Positions 26,635 through 38,828 of a DNA stretch of 64,000 nucleotides are shown piece by piece. The position numbers were made by a program, and so were the translations under genes. The notes under the pieces are model-generated. The model saw only the letters and a program-made list of their open reading frames with translations. It was not told the DNA's origin and ran no database searches. Within the stretch, counting starts at the first letter, position 1, and the number at the start of each line of letters is the position of its first letter. The DNA comes from Dipetalonema caudispina (Eukaryota > Nematoda > Chromadorea > Rhabditida > Onchocercidae): contig JABVXV010000048.1 in NCBI GenBank assembly GCA_013365325.1, forward strand, positions 215,001 through 279,000. Reading direction: 5' to 3'.

Positions 26635-28503
26635 ATGGCGCAACAACTTGTGCAGCTTAATCCCGGTGATCAAGTTGATCGTTGGCATATAGATAAGAAA
26701 CTCGGTGAGGGTGGCTTTGGAGCCGTTTATTTGGTATGCGTTTAAATCATAAAAATTTGATTTAAAAAAATAGAAAGACCTTAGAATTTCAAGAAACATT
26801 GTTGCAAATAAACCAGTGGAAAAACATAAGTTTTGTTTTAAGATCTATTTAAAAATTTCTCCTTTACAGGTATCAGATCCAACTGGAAAGTATGCATTAA
26901 AAGTTGAAGGTGTCAACGAACAGATTCAGGCACTTTTTTTGGCTTTTCATTATCTTATGACAAATATTAAATTTGAAATATCTCGCAAGCTTAAGTAAAA
27001 CCTTGATTTTAACTTGGTAGAGATTTTTCAGGTGCTCAAAATGGAGGTATATGTACTTACTGAGCTAAATAAACGTAACAATCGACATTTTTGTAAAATT
27101 GAGGACAAAGGACGCTTCGGATCGTTCAATTATGTCGTCATGACCTTGGTTGGCAAAAGTTTGCAGGTATGTCTTACTAATAATACTTGAAATAGTTGAG
27201 AGAGGAGTGGAAATTGAATTAAGAAATTAAGTTAAATGCATATAAATGCTCGGAAACTATGTATCTAAAAAGTAAAGTGCAAAATTTAAAAAACGGAATT
27301 TCAAAAGTTCAGGACCTTCGAAAAGCAGGTCCAGGACAACATCTTTCAATGGGCACAGCACTTGGTGCAGGAATTCAAGCACTGGAAGCACTGGAAGATC
27401 TTCATTCAATTGGCTATCTTCACAGGTCCAACAATAAGTCATTTTCATTTCCAGCATTTTCATCATACCGCAATCTCGATATGATCCCTTCTGATGGATT
27501 TTGAGTAATTGAGTAATTGGATAATTTCAATAATAACAAAACAAATCTATTCAGGTAATTAAGTCTTCGAGTATTCGAGCGATTGAGTGGTCTAGTAGTC
27601 GAATATTTGAGTATTCGAGTAATCGTGTATTCAAGTGTTCGGGTATTTGAGTATTTGTGTAATTAAGTTTTCGAGTACTTGAGTAATTGTGTATTCGGGT
27701 AATCGAGTATTTGAGTGAGTTCTGTGGTGAAACGCTCGAATCTGAACTATTATATAACTACAACATGTTTTAAGAGATGTAAAACCTGGAAACTATACAA
27801 TTGGTCGCCCAGAATTGAATGAATTACGAAAAATTTATGTGCTCGATTTCGGGATGTGTCGAAAATTCACCAATTCTCAGGTACTCAATACTTTAGAAAA
27901 TGTATGGTCATACGATAATCAGCTTACTTACTTAGTTAAGCAGAACTATGAGTGTTAGCTTAAAATGATCAAAGTCGTGACATTTTGTAGAATGTTATCC
28001 GTAAGCCAAGAGCTGCAGCCGGTTTCCGTGGTACAGTACGTTATGCGCCTATATCGTGTCATCTTCAACGTGAACTGTGCCGTAAGGATGATGTTGAAAC
28101 ATGGATTTATATGCAGGTCGAACTTACCACCGGGAACTTACCGTGGAAAAATGTCGCTGATATGAATCAAGTTTGTTTCAGATTTATTTCTTATTATTCT
28201 TGGAACGGAAATTAATCATTAGAATTTCTTGAGAACATTGCTACAACCATTACGTATCTGTTCAATTAATCATTCTAGGTTGGTGAATACAAGAAGAGAT
28301 GTCGTTTTGAACCAGCAATAAATGAATTATTGGGTGGTTGCGCTCCGGAACTGAGACAAATTTTGCAAATCGTTGATGCGCTTAAATATTATGATCAACC
28401 ACCATATCAGCAAATTTATCAATTGATGCGTCAATCCTTTCAGACTATGGGATGCCAGGAATTTCCGTATGATTGGGAGAAACCCGGTGGCGGTGTCTTT
28501 TGA
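26635..28503 (+). CDS. CK1/tau-tubulin kinase-like Ser/Thr kinase A
   Basis: Predicted 305-residue protein kinase of the CK1 superfamily, in the worm-expanded tau-tubulin kinase-like group. Exons: 26635-26733, 26870-26929, 27032-27166, 27313-27425, 27775-27880, 27991-28170, 28279-28503; phases all close. Motifs in order: glycine loop GEGGFGAVY, Lys in ALKVEG, helix-C Glu in VLKMEV, catalytic loop HRDVKPGNY (Arg codon split by intron 4), DFG in VLDFGMC, and the CK1-type FRGTVRYAP with LPW. All catalytic residues are present, so it should be active. It is essentially a bare kinase domain with a short tail ending near YDWEKPGGG. Intron 2 needs a GC donor at 26930, since CAG is followed by GCACTT and no GT site gives the conserved NEQIQVLKMEV join. 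Intron 4 carries a minisatellite. Many relatives in Caenorhabditis are germline or sperm proteins (family knowledge, not shown here). Confidence 0.92.
27505..27722. repeat. Degenerate GAGTATTC-type minisatellite in an intron
   Basis: Within intron 4 of kinase A, units close to GAGTATTC, GAGTAATT and CGAGTATT repeat about every 8-10 bases for some 200 bases with many substitutions. All copies point the same way. Confidence 0.75.
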
Positions 28504-29100
28504 ACAAGGCATGTCGATAAGTGTGATAATGATCTATCATGAATACAAGTGCAAAGATTCTTCTTAATCCTTAATTTAACGAAAGATATCTCATAAAACT
28601 ACTACTTCTTACCATTTGGGAATAATGTACTCACATAATTATACTATGTCAATTCGTAAAAGTGATAAAAATTTGTCAGTATTGTACAAACCTATTACAC
28701 AAGAAATTATTAACCAGACAACAGAATTTACAGATATGTTAATTTCCTGATGATCCGCTTAGTTCTCCTACTTCCTAAATTGCTAGACTGCTAGGTTATT
28801 TTCAAATTATGAAAGAATTTTTTTTTTTTTTTTTAGAATTATGACTTCAGATATTGGGGACATTTGACGATGATGGTAACATTCAGAGCCATTAGGATTA
28901 TTCATGAAATGATCAATCGAAATATATGTAGTCATAACGTATCCTGAGAATGACACTATGATAGGTTCCTCAGTTCTCTTTCTAATAAGTTTCAAAAGAA
29001 AAATGAAATTTTTGATATTCCTGAAATTTCTGTAATTACAATATATGGATTTTATGGAAGCACAATAAATTAACGGATCATAATAGCATAAAATAGGATA
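28504..29100. other. Convergent 3' region between the two kinases
   Basis: 597 bases lie between the stop codons of the two kinase genes and should carry both 3' untranslated regions. There is a short poly-T tract at about 28819-28834 and no coding signal. Confidence 0.5.
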
Positions 29101-32100
29101 TCAGAATCCGGTTTCGTTGCTTTCAAAGTCTGCTGGTGTGAAAAGATCCTCACTGACCGCTTCTGAAGTTGCTGCTGAAGCTATTCTGCTTCTTGAGCTT
29201 TTTGATTCGCTAATTCTACAATCACATTTCAGTGTAACAATTAACAGTTAATAGCAACCAAATATTTCCAAGAATTAAATGAGTCGGAAGAAATCGAAAT
29301 CTTATCTAAAGAATTCTCTGCAATTAGGAGCATGTTGTTAGCTCAGCTTCGAACATTTATTTCGAATCATGCTATATGCAATATTTTCAACTAATTATCT
29401 ACCACGATTTGGATCATCTCTTCCAAAATTAGTAGAAGATATCACTTAATAACTATTAATCATATCAAAATTGAGCTCTGATAAATAATAGAAAGCAGAA
29501 AGAAAGATTTTTCGCAGTTTTCGAAATTTTGTTGCAACGAGATAAAACATTATACATATCGGCCGATGCTGGTGTATGAGAACGTATTCGCGATAGTGAT
29601 CGGCTTACATACGTTAAGCCTTTCCTGATTGAAGCTGTAGTAGTAGGTTCCTCCCAATCATATGGATCGCTGAATCTGAAAAAATGATCATGCAATCTTC
29701 GACACATTATGATATACACCCTCTTTTGCTTCAAACAAAAAGAGTAATATTTTCAAAATTAAAACATTGACAATAGACTGGTTGATGAATGTAAGAAATT
29801 TGTGTGTTTTTCTCCTTTCTATGTAAATAATTTTAAAATTCACATTTTTCACATTATTTCAAGTTTATCGTAATTAAAATTGGTTTCAAGTATAGTTTTT
29901 GGATTTTAGCCAAACCTTTTATTTCTAAAAATTATCAGCACTACACCGGAATCACCAGATCAAATGAAATCCCGAAAACTGTTCTGCCTAATAGATTCCT
30001 CAATAGTGTACCGCATAATTTTCTTTTTTATTTTGAAATTTGAAAATTACAGACAGGCTTAGGAAAACTTACTTGTAATTACAGTTTTGCATTACTTTAT
30101 ACAGTCTTTCAAAAATGTAGGAATAATTGGGACGCGTATAATAATCCAACGTTCGAAGGTGTGTTGTAATCTTAACAAAAAAATATTTTATGTGTACTTT
30201 AAAATCTGAAGTATGAAATTTCGAAGATACAATGATTCTCAAACTTTGAACGGAATGAATGCTAAAATTTACGGAAGAAAAAGAATTATTTAGGGGAGGA
30301 AAGTAAATTGAGAAGTCAGATTAGTCATTATATAATCGAACTTTTAAACTGAATTTAATAAATTTCATAAAAAACAAAGGTCAACATCAAGAAGTTCTTT
30401 GGGACTATTGCTGCATAACGTCGTATCGAGTGTCTGGAATTTTGCCTTACCAATTTCATCCTTACCACTGAAATTTTTAATTACCTATGAAGTAATATTC
30501 ATGTTGGATATTTAGCCGAAAATAAACTGAAAATTTGAAATTTTGAAAAAATGAACGAAGTCAAAAAATACCGAATATTATCCCACGGTAAAGAACCTCG
30601 CATTTCCACCAAAACATAAACCATCGACCACAAATCATCTGGTCGGCCTTGTTCATTACGTGTGTGGGTGTTAGCCGAGCAGTATCTTATTGTACCGCTG
30701 TAATTTCAAAACTGTAAAGATAATATAGCATAAAGAAGCCAATAAGGATTCTAATCATTTCTTATTTTCAATCTATGAAGTTAGTTAAGGAACTAAAAAA
30801 TTTGAATGAGCCGTGATTTTCCTCTCTCTAAAAATATTTCGTTAGATATTTGAACAGTATTTCAGATCAAAAAGAAAAGATCACACAAACCGGAATAAAG
30901 TATTTGTTCTAGGCACTCGCAATTTAACACTACCATTATTTCGTATTACATATTCTCGTGATAAACCAAAATCAAGGATATGAATAACATGAATGGCTTG
31001 ACCTCGTCGACCAATAGCGAGGTTAGCTGGTTTCACATCGCGATGTATGTAACCAACCTAAATTACTTTTCCTTCTAATATCGAAATAAATAATACATTA
31101 CTACGATATGTTTGCAAGTGCTTTATATTAAGAATGTACCATGAAATTTTCACCTTTTTTTGAATTTCTAATTTATAATTCTTATGAAAAAAAATTTGTA
31201 AACAGCAAACTTCATGTAATTGTTTTAAACCATGCAAGATATTGATTCCCACTCGAACCTGCGTCGAAACGGTACATACAGGATATTGCTTGAATAGTTG
31301 ATTGAGCGAACGTCCTAGAAGTGTCATTACCATATATGAATACCTGTAAAGATATATATCGCTGTATATTTAATAATTGCTAACAAACATCGATGCAGAA
31401 ATGAAATCATAAAAGTAATGATTCATACTTCTGTATCTTACTGAAAATATTAACATAAGTAGACAAAAAATTGCGGAAAGTTTTGCCAAAATTTGAAAAT
31501 ATGAGAAGAAGAAAAGAATGAGTAAGATTCTAACGTTTCTTTTTTGGCAGATTGAAATAATTGCACCACATATTTACGACCTTCTAATCGCCTGAGTATC
31601 TGCATTGATATTATAGCATAAATGAAAGTTTTCTTAGTGTCATAAAAGTTGAGAATTAAAAAGATAATGAGAAGATCAGTTGAACAATCTAGAAAATATC
31701 TCATTTTATTGCTTTTTACTATTTTTGTTACTATTTCTCACCATGAGCTTTCTTCCTTGTTTATTAATTTAGGAAATTCAATTATTCATCTGACAATTAC
31801 CTTTCAGATTTTATTCTGTTGATTTATGCAAATCCCAATTTGTAAAAATTGTCAATTCTAGTTTACTTAAAATAGAATTAACTCTTTCTTATGCATATTT
31901 TAACTGTTCCTTTTTCCTGTTTTTATTCTACCATATTTAACCACCAATAGATAATATTATGTCACTACTAATTAATATTCAGAAACTATTTGTAGGATTC
32001 AATATTAAAGATATCAGAGGAAGCCTTCAAATACCTGTACTTCCAACTTCAGAACACTGCCACCCTCAACAAAATTTGATTCAGCTTTCAATGCTGCCTG

Positions 32101-32324
32101 AAGTATTTTCTAGCAATTTACAATTTTTTTATACTAATATGTAAATAAAAAAAAAATTATCAAAGAAGCAATTAATTACTAACTTTAGCAAACGTTTGGA
32201 TATCTTCTACTTTGTAAACCGAACCGCAACCACCTTCGCCTAACTTATCGATGATCCTCCAACGTTTACCAACAATCAAACCTTTTTCCAGATGTTGAGG
32301 ACCTTTGGTGCTTGCTGAAAACAT
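29101..32324 (-). CDS. CK1/tau-tubulin kinase-like Ser/Thr kinase B
   Basis: Predicted 350-residue kinase of the same CK1/TTBK-like group. Exons from the 5' end: 32324-32184, 32097-32035, 31599-31535, 31343-31211, 31057-30891, 30697-30572, 30467-30386, 30170-30073, 29675-29613, 29215-29101; phases close throughout. Motifs: [11 protein letters not shown], Lys in AALKAES, Glu in [23 protein letters not shown] in [20 protein letters not shown] and [17 protein letters not shown]-terminal tail of about 60 residues follows a DPYDWEE motif and is rich in Ser, Thr and Glu ([12 protein letters not shown]), a possible regulatory tail. It is convergent with kinase A (stop codons 597 bases apart) but shares few intron positions with it, so the pair is not a recent tandem copy. 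The ATG lies one base after an ATCAG acceptor, which suggests trans-splicing. A TTTTCAG just inside the start could be an alternative acceptor. Confidence 0.92.
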
Positions 32325-32330
32325 ACTGAT
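32325..32330 (-). promoter_or_regulatory. Candidate spliced-leader acceptor, kinase B
   Basis: On the minus strand the text reads AATCAG, one T, then ATG. An AG one base before the start fits trans-splicing. Confidence 0.4.
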
Positions 32331-33888
32331 TACAAGGATTAATATTAGAAAATTAATCTTATAATCAAATACACTGAAACAAAATATTCAAAAATGAGTT
32401 GCATCTTTTTTCTCGTTTACTTATTACAAATGGTGCATTACAGTAGTCTTAAATATCAGTATTTAAGTCGTACTGTAGTAGAGTTCAGAAATTTGTAATT
32501 TTTGTCTCATTTTTTTTGAAAGGAATTTGAGTGAAAAAATTTCAACTTTTCAATCATCTCTTATTTAAATAGATTGAAAGTCAAGTATTTCAAGAAAATT
32601 CTCTCAACTGGTTATATGATTACAAATGTTTCAACGATCATATTATGTCATCAAACAAGGTTACTTAACTTATTTCTTCAAAAGAAAAGAAAACGAACTT
32701 GGTGACTTCTTTTTTGGCATCTGATATAACACAGTATAGGATTGATAGCACAGAACCGAACTTCACCCTAACCGCAAAATTAAATTATGAAACAATAATT
32801 TTATCTCAATAGGCTGTTTGCATATATAAATATGCTTGTACATTGATGAAAATTAGCCTAAATTTATAAATTTGGATAAGAATTACTGCAAGTATTGTTA
32901 ATTATTTCCTAATAAATAAGGATTAACAGGACAACCTTGACGTTTTTCGCCAAGTTTTCTTCCAGATCTAAAATTGACTTGTCATATTTTTGTGTTATTA
33001 AAAAAATTTTATATTTGAAATGAGAACAGTAGGTTAGTTAACAAGTAAAAGGGTTTATTTCAAATCAGTACTGAATACAAAATTAACAACGATAGATTGA
33101 AAGTTCAAAGGTATCGGTTAGATACTTTCTACCTCTGATACCTGGTCAGTACTCTCATTAATAAATCAAATTATGCAAGTTGTTTCTATTACTTCACGAT
33201 TCATTTCGAGTTCAAATAAGAAAATTGTTTGAATTTGTTTCTTCTTCAACATCATTTCTGTAGTTTAAAACAAATATAGAATAAACAGGAAGAAATAAGA
33301 TGATAGCAAACATAAACAAAATGAAAAATGTATTAAATTATAAACGATATAAGTATATATTATAATATTAAATAGAAAATTTCAACGATACAACACTCCT
33401 TCATCAAACATACAAATAACTTATGACATTCTGTAACAATACAACATGTCATAATTAATTTCTAACATGCTATATTTACTTTTCTGTCGAATTTTATCGA
33501 GATGACAAATTATCATCAACAAATTTATCACACAAGGAATACTCTCCATTGCTACGTTTCAAAACGTGATGACACGTAATTTATGATGATAAATAGAGAA
33601 AGTTAACAGAAAAGAAATTGTCATTACATTATAAATGATTCCGGAAAAGGTTCCAAATACATAGACAGTTTGCTTATCTCGAATATTGTATGATTCTCAT
33701 TTGGAAATGAGCTTAAGTTAGGCATGCTTTCTTGGTTACATCAACTAGACGGAAACTTATTTGAAAAGAGAAGATTAAACGAATAGTTCGAATAAGTCAT
33801 ACAAACAAACAAATAAAAATTAACTTAAAATTCTCATCAGATATTAGATTTATTTAGAGAATAACAGAAAAGGTATTAGATCTAAAGG
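32331..33888. other. Intergenic, upstream of kinase B
   Basis: AT-rich sequence without a supported exon on either strand. It lies between the kinase B start and the annexin stop and likely holds the kinase B promoter and the annexin 3' untranslated region. Confidence 0.5.
33849..33854 (-). promoter_or_regulatory. Candidate poly(A) signal of the annexin gene
   Basis: A minus-strand AATAAA begins about 35 bases past the stop codon. Confidence 0.5.
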
Positions 33889-36800
33889 TTATTGTTGTCC
33901 TGAAAGAAGTGAAATGAGCAACTGATAATATTCACCGTGACATATTTTCTGGATATCGAAACGAAGTGAACGATTATAATGCTGTTTATACTCACAGCAA
34001 ATATCCGATAAATCGATCTACAAATTATGCTTAGTAAATTGCTGTTTAGCACTTTCTTCTTCATTTCAATTTTCAAAAAATTTCAGTTTAAATTCCAGAA
34101 ATTTACGACAAAAGATAAAGATGTGACAAATTCAGAGAACATTCATGTAAATTTTACACTTTTTTTTTTTTTTTAAATTATTATTACATGCTTTCATTAA
34201 ATTATTATTACATGCTCATTGGATTATCTATTCGATGAATATTTGATGATACTTAAAATCATAATATATCATATTGCACATGAAAACGTTTATTACAGGG
34301 GAGATATGGGAATCATATTAGGATTAAATTTAAAAAAAGTTTACCTCACTCCTGCTTACAATGATTCTCATGATAGCATTATAATCCGGTTTCGAACTGT
34401 ATAATGCATCATGTAATTTTTCCGCAAAGTACCACTGAGTATTATGAGAAATTTTCACTGAAGAAATGATAATAAATTAATTCAACAATTAATTGCTAGT
34501 TGGCAACGGAAATTTGACATCAATGATGCATGAAATAATTAAATTAGCTAAATTGTTTATTGAATGATAGTAACTCTATTAAAAAGGATTGCATCTTTTA
34601 ACTTTAATCTTTTTAAATCTTATGCTTACCTATGGTGAGCAACATATGTTTGATATCTTCTGGGATATTTCTGTTATAAATGATTTGCGTTTCAACCAAA
34701 TGTCCATTACCACCAAGTTTAGTATTTATGTTATCGATAACAGAAGCAATATGCTTCCAGGAATGACCGATAAAAAGTTTCTCAAATAGCGCTACATTAT
34801 GACTTATCTCTTCGATTCCATTTGAATCCTACATGAAGAAAAGTGAAGCTAAACATGCATAATGAATGAGAAATTTTATTTTATCAATAAAAAAAAATTA
34901 TCTAAATCATCTCATTTCATGCAATTACTTCGTAAAATGAGTAAAATTACAGTTAACCAAAGTAGACAACATAATACCTTCCATTTCCTCATAATAGATC
35001 TGATTGGCATTAGACAAATTTGAATTGCTAATTGAATTACTTAATAAATCGTTAGTAAAAATAAATAAACAAATAGATAAGTAAGAAATATGAAAAATTA
35101 TTTATGACTGCTTGCAGTACAATTATGAATTATTAATCGTTGTAACTGGATCGCAGTACAGTTATCAATTATTAATCATTGTGATTAATAATTAATAATT
35201 GTATTACATGTGGTCATAAATAATTCACGATTAAATTTGAATTAAATTCGTTCTTCAGTTGCACTCACTAATTACCTTTATAATGAGATCGACATGTTTT
35301 TCTATCAGCATATCAGTTACATTAATTTGCTCATTACGAGGTGAACAGAGTAATAATCGTAGCATTACACCAAATATTCCTTCTACCTGAAAATACTTCA
35401 GACAATAAAGTTATATTATATAAGATAGATGTTAAATGTTGAGAAGTTAAATATCGATAAATCAGTATGCTCGCCTTGAGCATTATATCACGTTCAAGAG
35501 TATTGTTAAATGTTGTTTGATATGTATTCTTGATCGCTTTCATTTGCTGCAAATTAGAAAACAAATATGAAAACAAATTATGATTTAATTTGGAAAATTA
35601 GAACAGTATTAGTAATGCATTACAAATAATAAATAATTTTTTTCAATTTAGAATTGCATACAAGAAATTGATTAATAAAAAACTCAATCTTTATCTTAAT
35701 TCCTCAGGATGAATTCACAGCAACATGAAAAAATAAATCAGGTTAAAAGACATGGCTGATAGCATGAAGATTTCATGAGAAGTTTTTTAAGAACAATATC
35801 TATCTGAATGTTATACATACTTTTTGCAAAATTCATTAATTCTCCCAATTTATGGTAATTTAATTATTTCTAAATAAATGGAAGCACATACTGTTGTTGT
35901 TCGCGTGCAAGCAATTTCCACTGCAATAGCATGATTCAATTTATAATTCTAAAATTTAAAAATTATGTCATTGCTATTTTGCCGAACAAAAAATGAGAAA
36001 TCAGAGATATAATCTTCAATTAGAAGAAACTTGGTAAAAAATTCATAAAATTTGTGATTGTTTCTTCCATACACAGAGTGACTGATGGAGTAAATTGCTT
36101 AAGTAGACATGAGCAGGAATGAATAAAGATGAAACAGTATCCAAGAAGAATCCACCAAGTTCATCTTTTAAATCATCCATTAGCATCTGAAAGTTTTTTG
36201 TGATTCTAACAAACATCGTACATATTTTTATCTTAACGATTTATCCTGAAAAAGTTAACTATAATTCATTACTGCTGTGGCTATTAATTGATAAGAAATA
36301 GGCAATAATTAATTCTTAAAGGCCATATTCACTTGATTTCGGGAATGAATATGAATGTCAAATTTTAAAAAGGCCTTCCTAGTATCAACCATCTTACTCA
36401 GCAGTCTTATGCAAAATGACCAAACTGTTCTGGAACGATCATGTTAGACACGCTTAAATTTATCATTTACCTAATGAAGGGTTGCAAATTTGAAGCAAGT
36501 AATTATGTAATAAGGTAAGAGAGAATTTACCGGATCAAATTTCCCATAATTATTCAGCATTTAATTAAATAAGATAATAATAAAATTATACCCTAGAATA
36601 TAGATATTGATAGGTATTCAGAATTCGTTGCCGTTGAAAATTGTTATGACCCACAGTAACTTCAATAATTGCTTTTTCGTTGGTATCTAAAACGTATAAA
36701 GTCTTTTTTCCGTTTGTTCCCCTTAACATAAAATTACGATAGAAAATTGTCTGATTCAATTTATAATTTTGTCCTAACAATATTTTGAAATAAAAGTACT

Positions 36801-37827
36801 TTACTGTGTACAGAAAGAATAATACTGCTATACTTTTATGATTTTATTGTAATTAATCTAAATTAGAGTAAGCAACTGAAGTGATACCAAGGCCATTTAA
36901 GGCTTGTCGAAGTTTTTCGCTTGCTTTCACTGGATGAAAATTATCATTTGATGGACCAATTATAGTTCCGTGAAGATTCTTATTCTGTGAAATTGTCAAG
37001 AAGTTATTTTTCTTTTTTTTTTTTTTTTTGCGAAATCTTCAAGGATTAGTTATATATTTGGTTTTTTTGCTCAAATAAAAAGAAAAAAATACAACGGTTT
37101 TATGATACTTAATAAATTTCATATGTTTTTTTTTTGAATAACATAATGCTTATCAGTTGATTCCCTCGAAGATAATAACAAAACTTGCTGCACACAAGTT
37201 TTAATGAATAGGTATATTTATGTATTTTAAAGCATTAGCTTTCATAGAATATTGCACAAAAGTAAAAAAAAAAAATTTTTTCATAGGCAACACTACGCTT
37301 TTTTGATTTAAATTCGACAAATTTTCTAGCAAAAAACAGAAATTGTTGACTTTAAAATTTGAAACAAACTATGTTCAGATTCATTTGATATATCAGTGGC
37401 ACTGATAATTGCCTTTTCTGATTGATAATTTTATCACCGTCACTATATTCTTCCTTTTCTTCTTCTGCTTCTAGATCACTATCATCAGGAATGTTTGGAA
37501 TGCCTTTGCTAACAAGGAATTTAATCGCTTTTACCTGGAAGAAGGAATTTTAGAAGTTTAGAAATTGAACTAATTAAGATTGAAAGTCAATGAAATTATT
37601 GAAGAAAATGATGAAAGCTATAATAAATCAGAGAATACTTAACGGGGAAATGTTAAGATTGGAGTGGGAAGAAAATGAACTTCTAAAATTATCAGTGGAC
37701 GGGAAATTTCCCAACTACAATACCATCTTTCGTAATTATTTTAAAGACTTCTAATTTAACATACGCTATCATCCGTGCTTGTATTATCAGTTAACGATGA
37801 AAGGGATGTTGACGATGATGAATACAT
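33889..37827 (-). CDS. Annexin without canonical calcium loops
   Basis: Four-repeat annexin, normally a calcium-dependent phospholipid-binding protein of membranes. Exons from the 5' end: 37827-37765, 37534-37403, 36984-36888, 36686-36592, 36186-36073, 35948-35892, 35546-35475, 35386-35276, 34828-34630, 34457-34345, 34017-33889; 393 residues. Family hallmarks: LMDDLKDELGG, VEIACTRT, ALYSSKPDYNAIMRIIVSRS and a closing DLSDICCEYK segment. The type II calcium motif (GxGT with a downstream acidic residue) is missing or altered in all repeats: NGLDT in repeat I, and no GxGT in II, III or IV. About 65 N-terminal residues are Ser/Thr-rich and then acidic (DLEAEEEKEEY), longer than in many annexins. 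The reading frame stays open upstream to an acceptor at 37894, so a further 5' exon may exist and the chosen ATG is provisional. The intron after 35475 has a GC donor. Another intron holds an inverted-repeat element. Confidence 0.88.
34175..34216. repeat. Perfect 18-base direct repeat in an annexin intron
   Basis: AAATTATTATTACATGCT occurs at 34175-34192 and 34199-34216, next to a poly-T tract. The arrangement is a little like a duplicated insertion site. Confidence 0.75.
35096..35225. mobile_element. MITE-like inverted-repeat element, about 130 bases
   Basis: The ends read AATTATTTATGAC and GTCATAAATAATT, perfect 13-base inverted copies, and the similarity continues inward for about 45 bases (TACAATTAT, then AATTATTAATC). 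Inside, a unit starting GCAGTACA is duplicated at 35114 and 35153. It sits in the annexin intron between 34828 and 35276 and has no coding capacity. It could be a miniature inverted-repeat transposable element or a solitary hairpin repeat. Confidence 0.5.
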
Positions 37828-38828
37828 CCTTCGATTATTTGAAATTGCCGTTACTGATGATGATATTATTTGGATAGGTTGATGAAACTCTGTCTACCAA
37901 TATGGAATTTTATTTCTGGTCTGTTGTAAAACTGGAACTATAATTGTACGGTAACGTTAACGCACTTCTTTGACAATGCTAAAACTAACAATTCATGAAA
38001 CTATTAACCTATAGAAAATAAAGAGGAAGGAAAACAAGAACGAAATGAATTTTCAGATATGAAAATGATATGATTGAAATAGAACGGAAAGAAAGCAAAA
38101 TGGCAGTAAACTTGAAAGGGATGAAATAAATTTAATTGCAGTAGCTATCAGGAAGGATATGAGAAAATGTAACGAAGATAATATATCGTTAATAAATTCT
38201 ATAATTTTTTTTAAAAATAATTGAAAAGATGGAAATAATTAGAAAACTTAACTTTGAAAATAAGTAGCGTACATCTTTTTTTTTTTTTCATTTTCTACAT
38301 TAAAAAATAATTTTCAATTTACAAATAGAAAACAAACATCAAAGAACTAGAATGAGATTGACGTATCCCTGATACGGATGATACAGAGATAGGTTAACAG
38401 CTTTAGGCTCTACTAATTGATGGCATAGTTATTCCCAGCAATTTTCCTCGATTTTATACTGCAACGAGCTCTTCAGTGGTAATTATTAATCAGCGCTAAG
38501 TAACACAATTTATGATGGCAAAAGATCATGGAACTCTAAAGAATTAAATTGAAGGGATTAGGTAGAGAGCAAATTTTTCAATGAATATGGAAAGTAAAAA
38601 AGTAAGGACTAAGCTATTCCAATAAATTAATTGGAAAGAATACATTGCTTCCTATATGAAAATGTTTCCCCACGTCACACAACCATTTCAGGAATTAATT
38701 AAGCAAATTGCTTTTTGAAAACGCTTTGCATGCTTATATTGGCGAAGTCTTCATGGATGATTTCCCTACTTAAAGCTTAATTTCCCATAAAATTCATCCA
38801 TCTCGAAATGAAGATTTCCTCTAGACAT
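37828..38828. other. Upstream of annexin, downstream of the transporter
   Basis: About 1 kb between the annexin ATG and the transporter stop. An in-frame open stretch at 37828-37893 may be part of the annexin first coding exon. Nothing else is supported. Confidence 0.4.
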
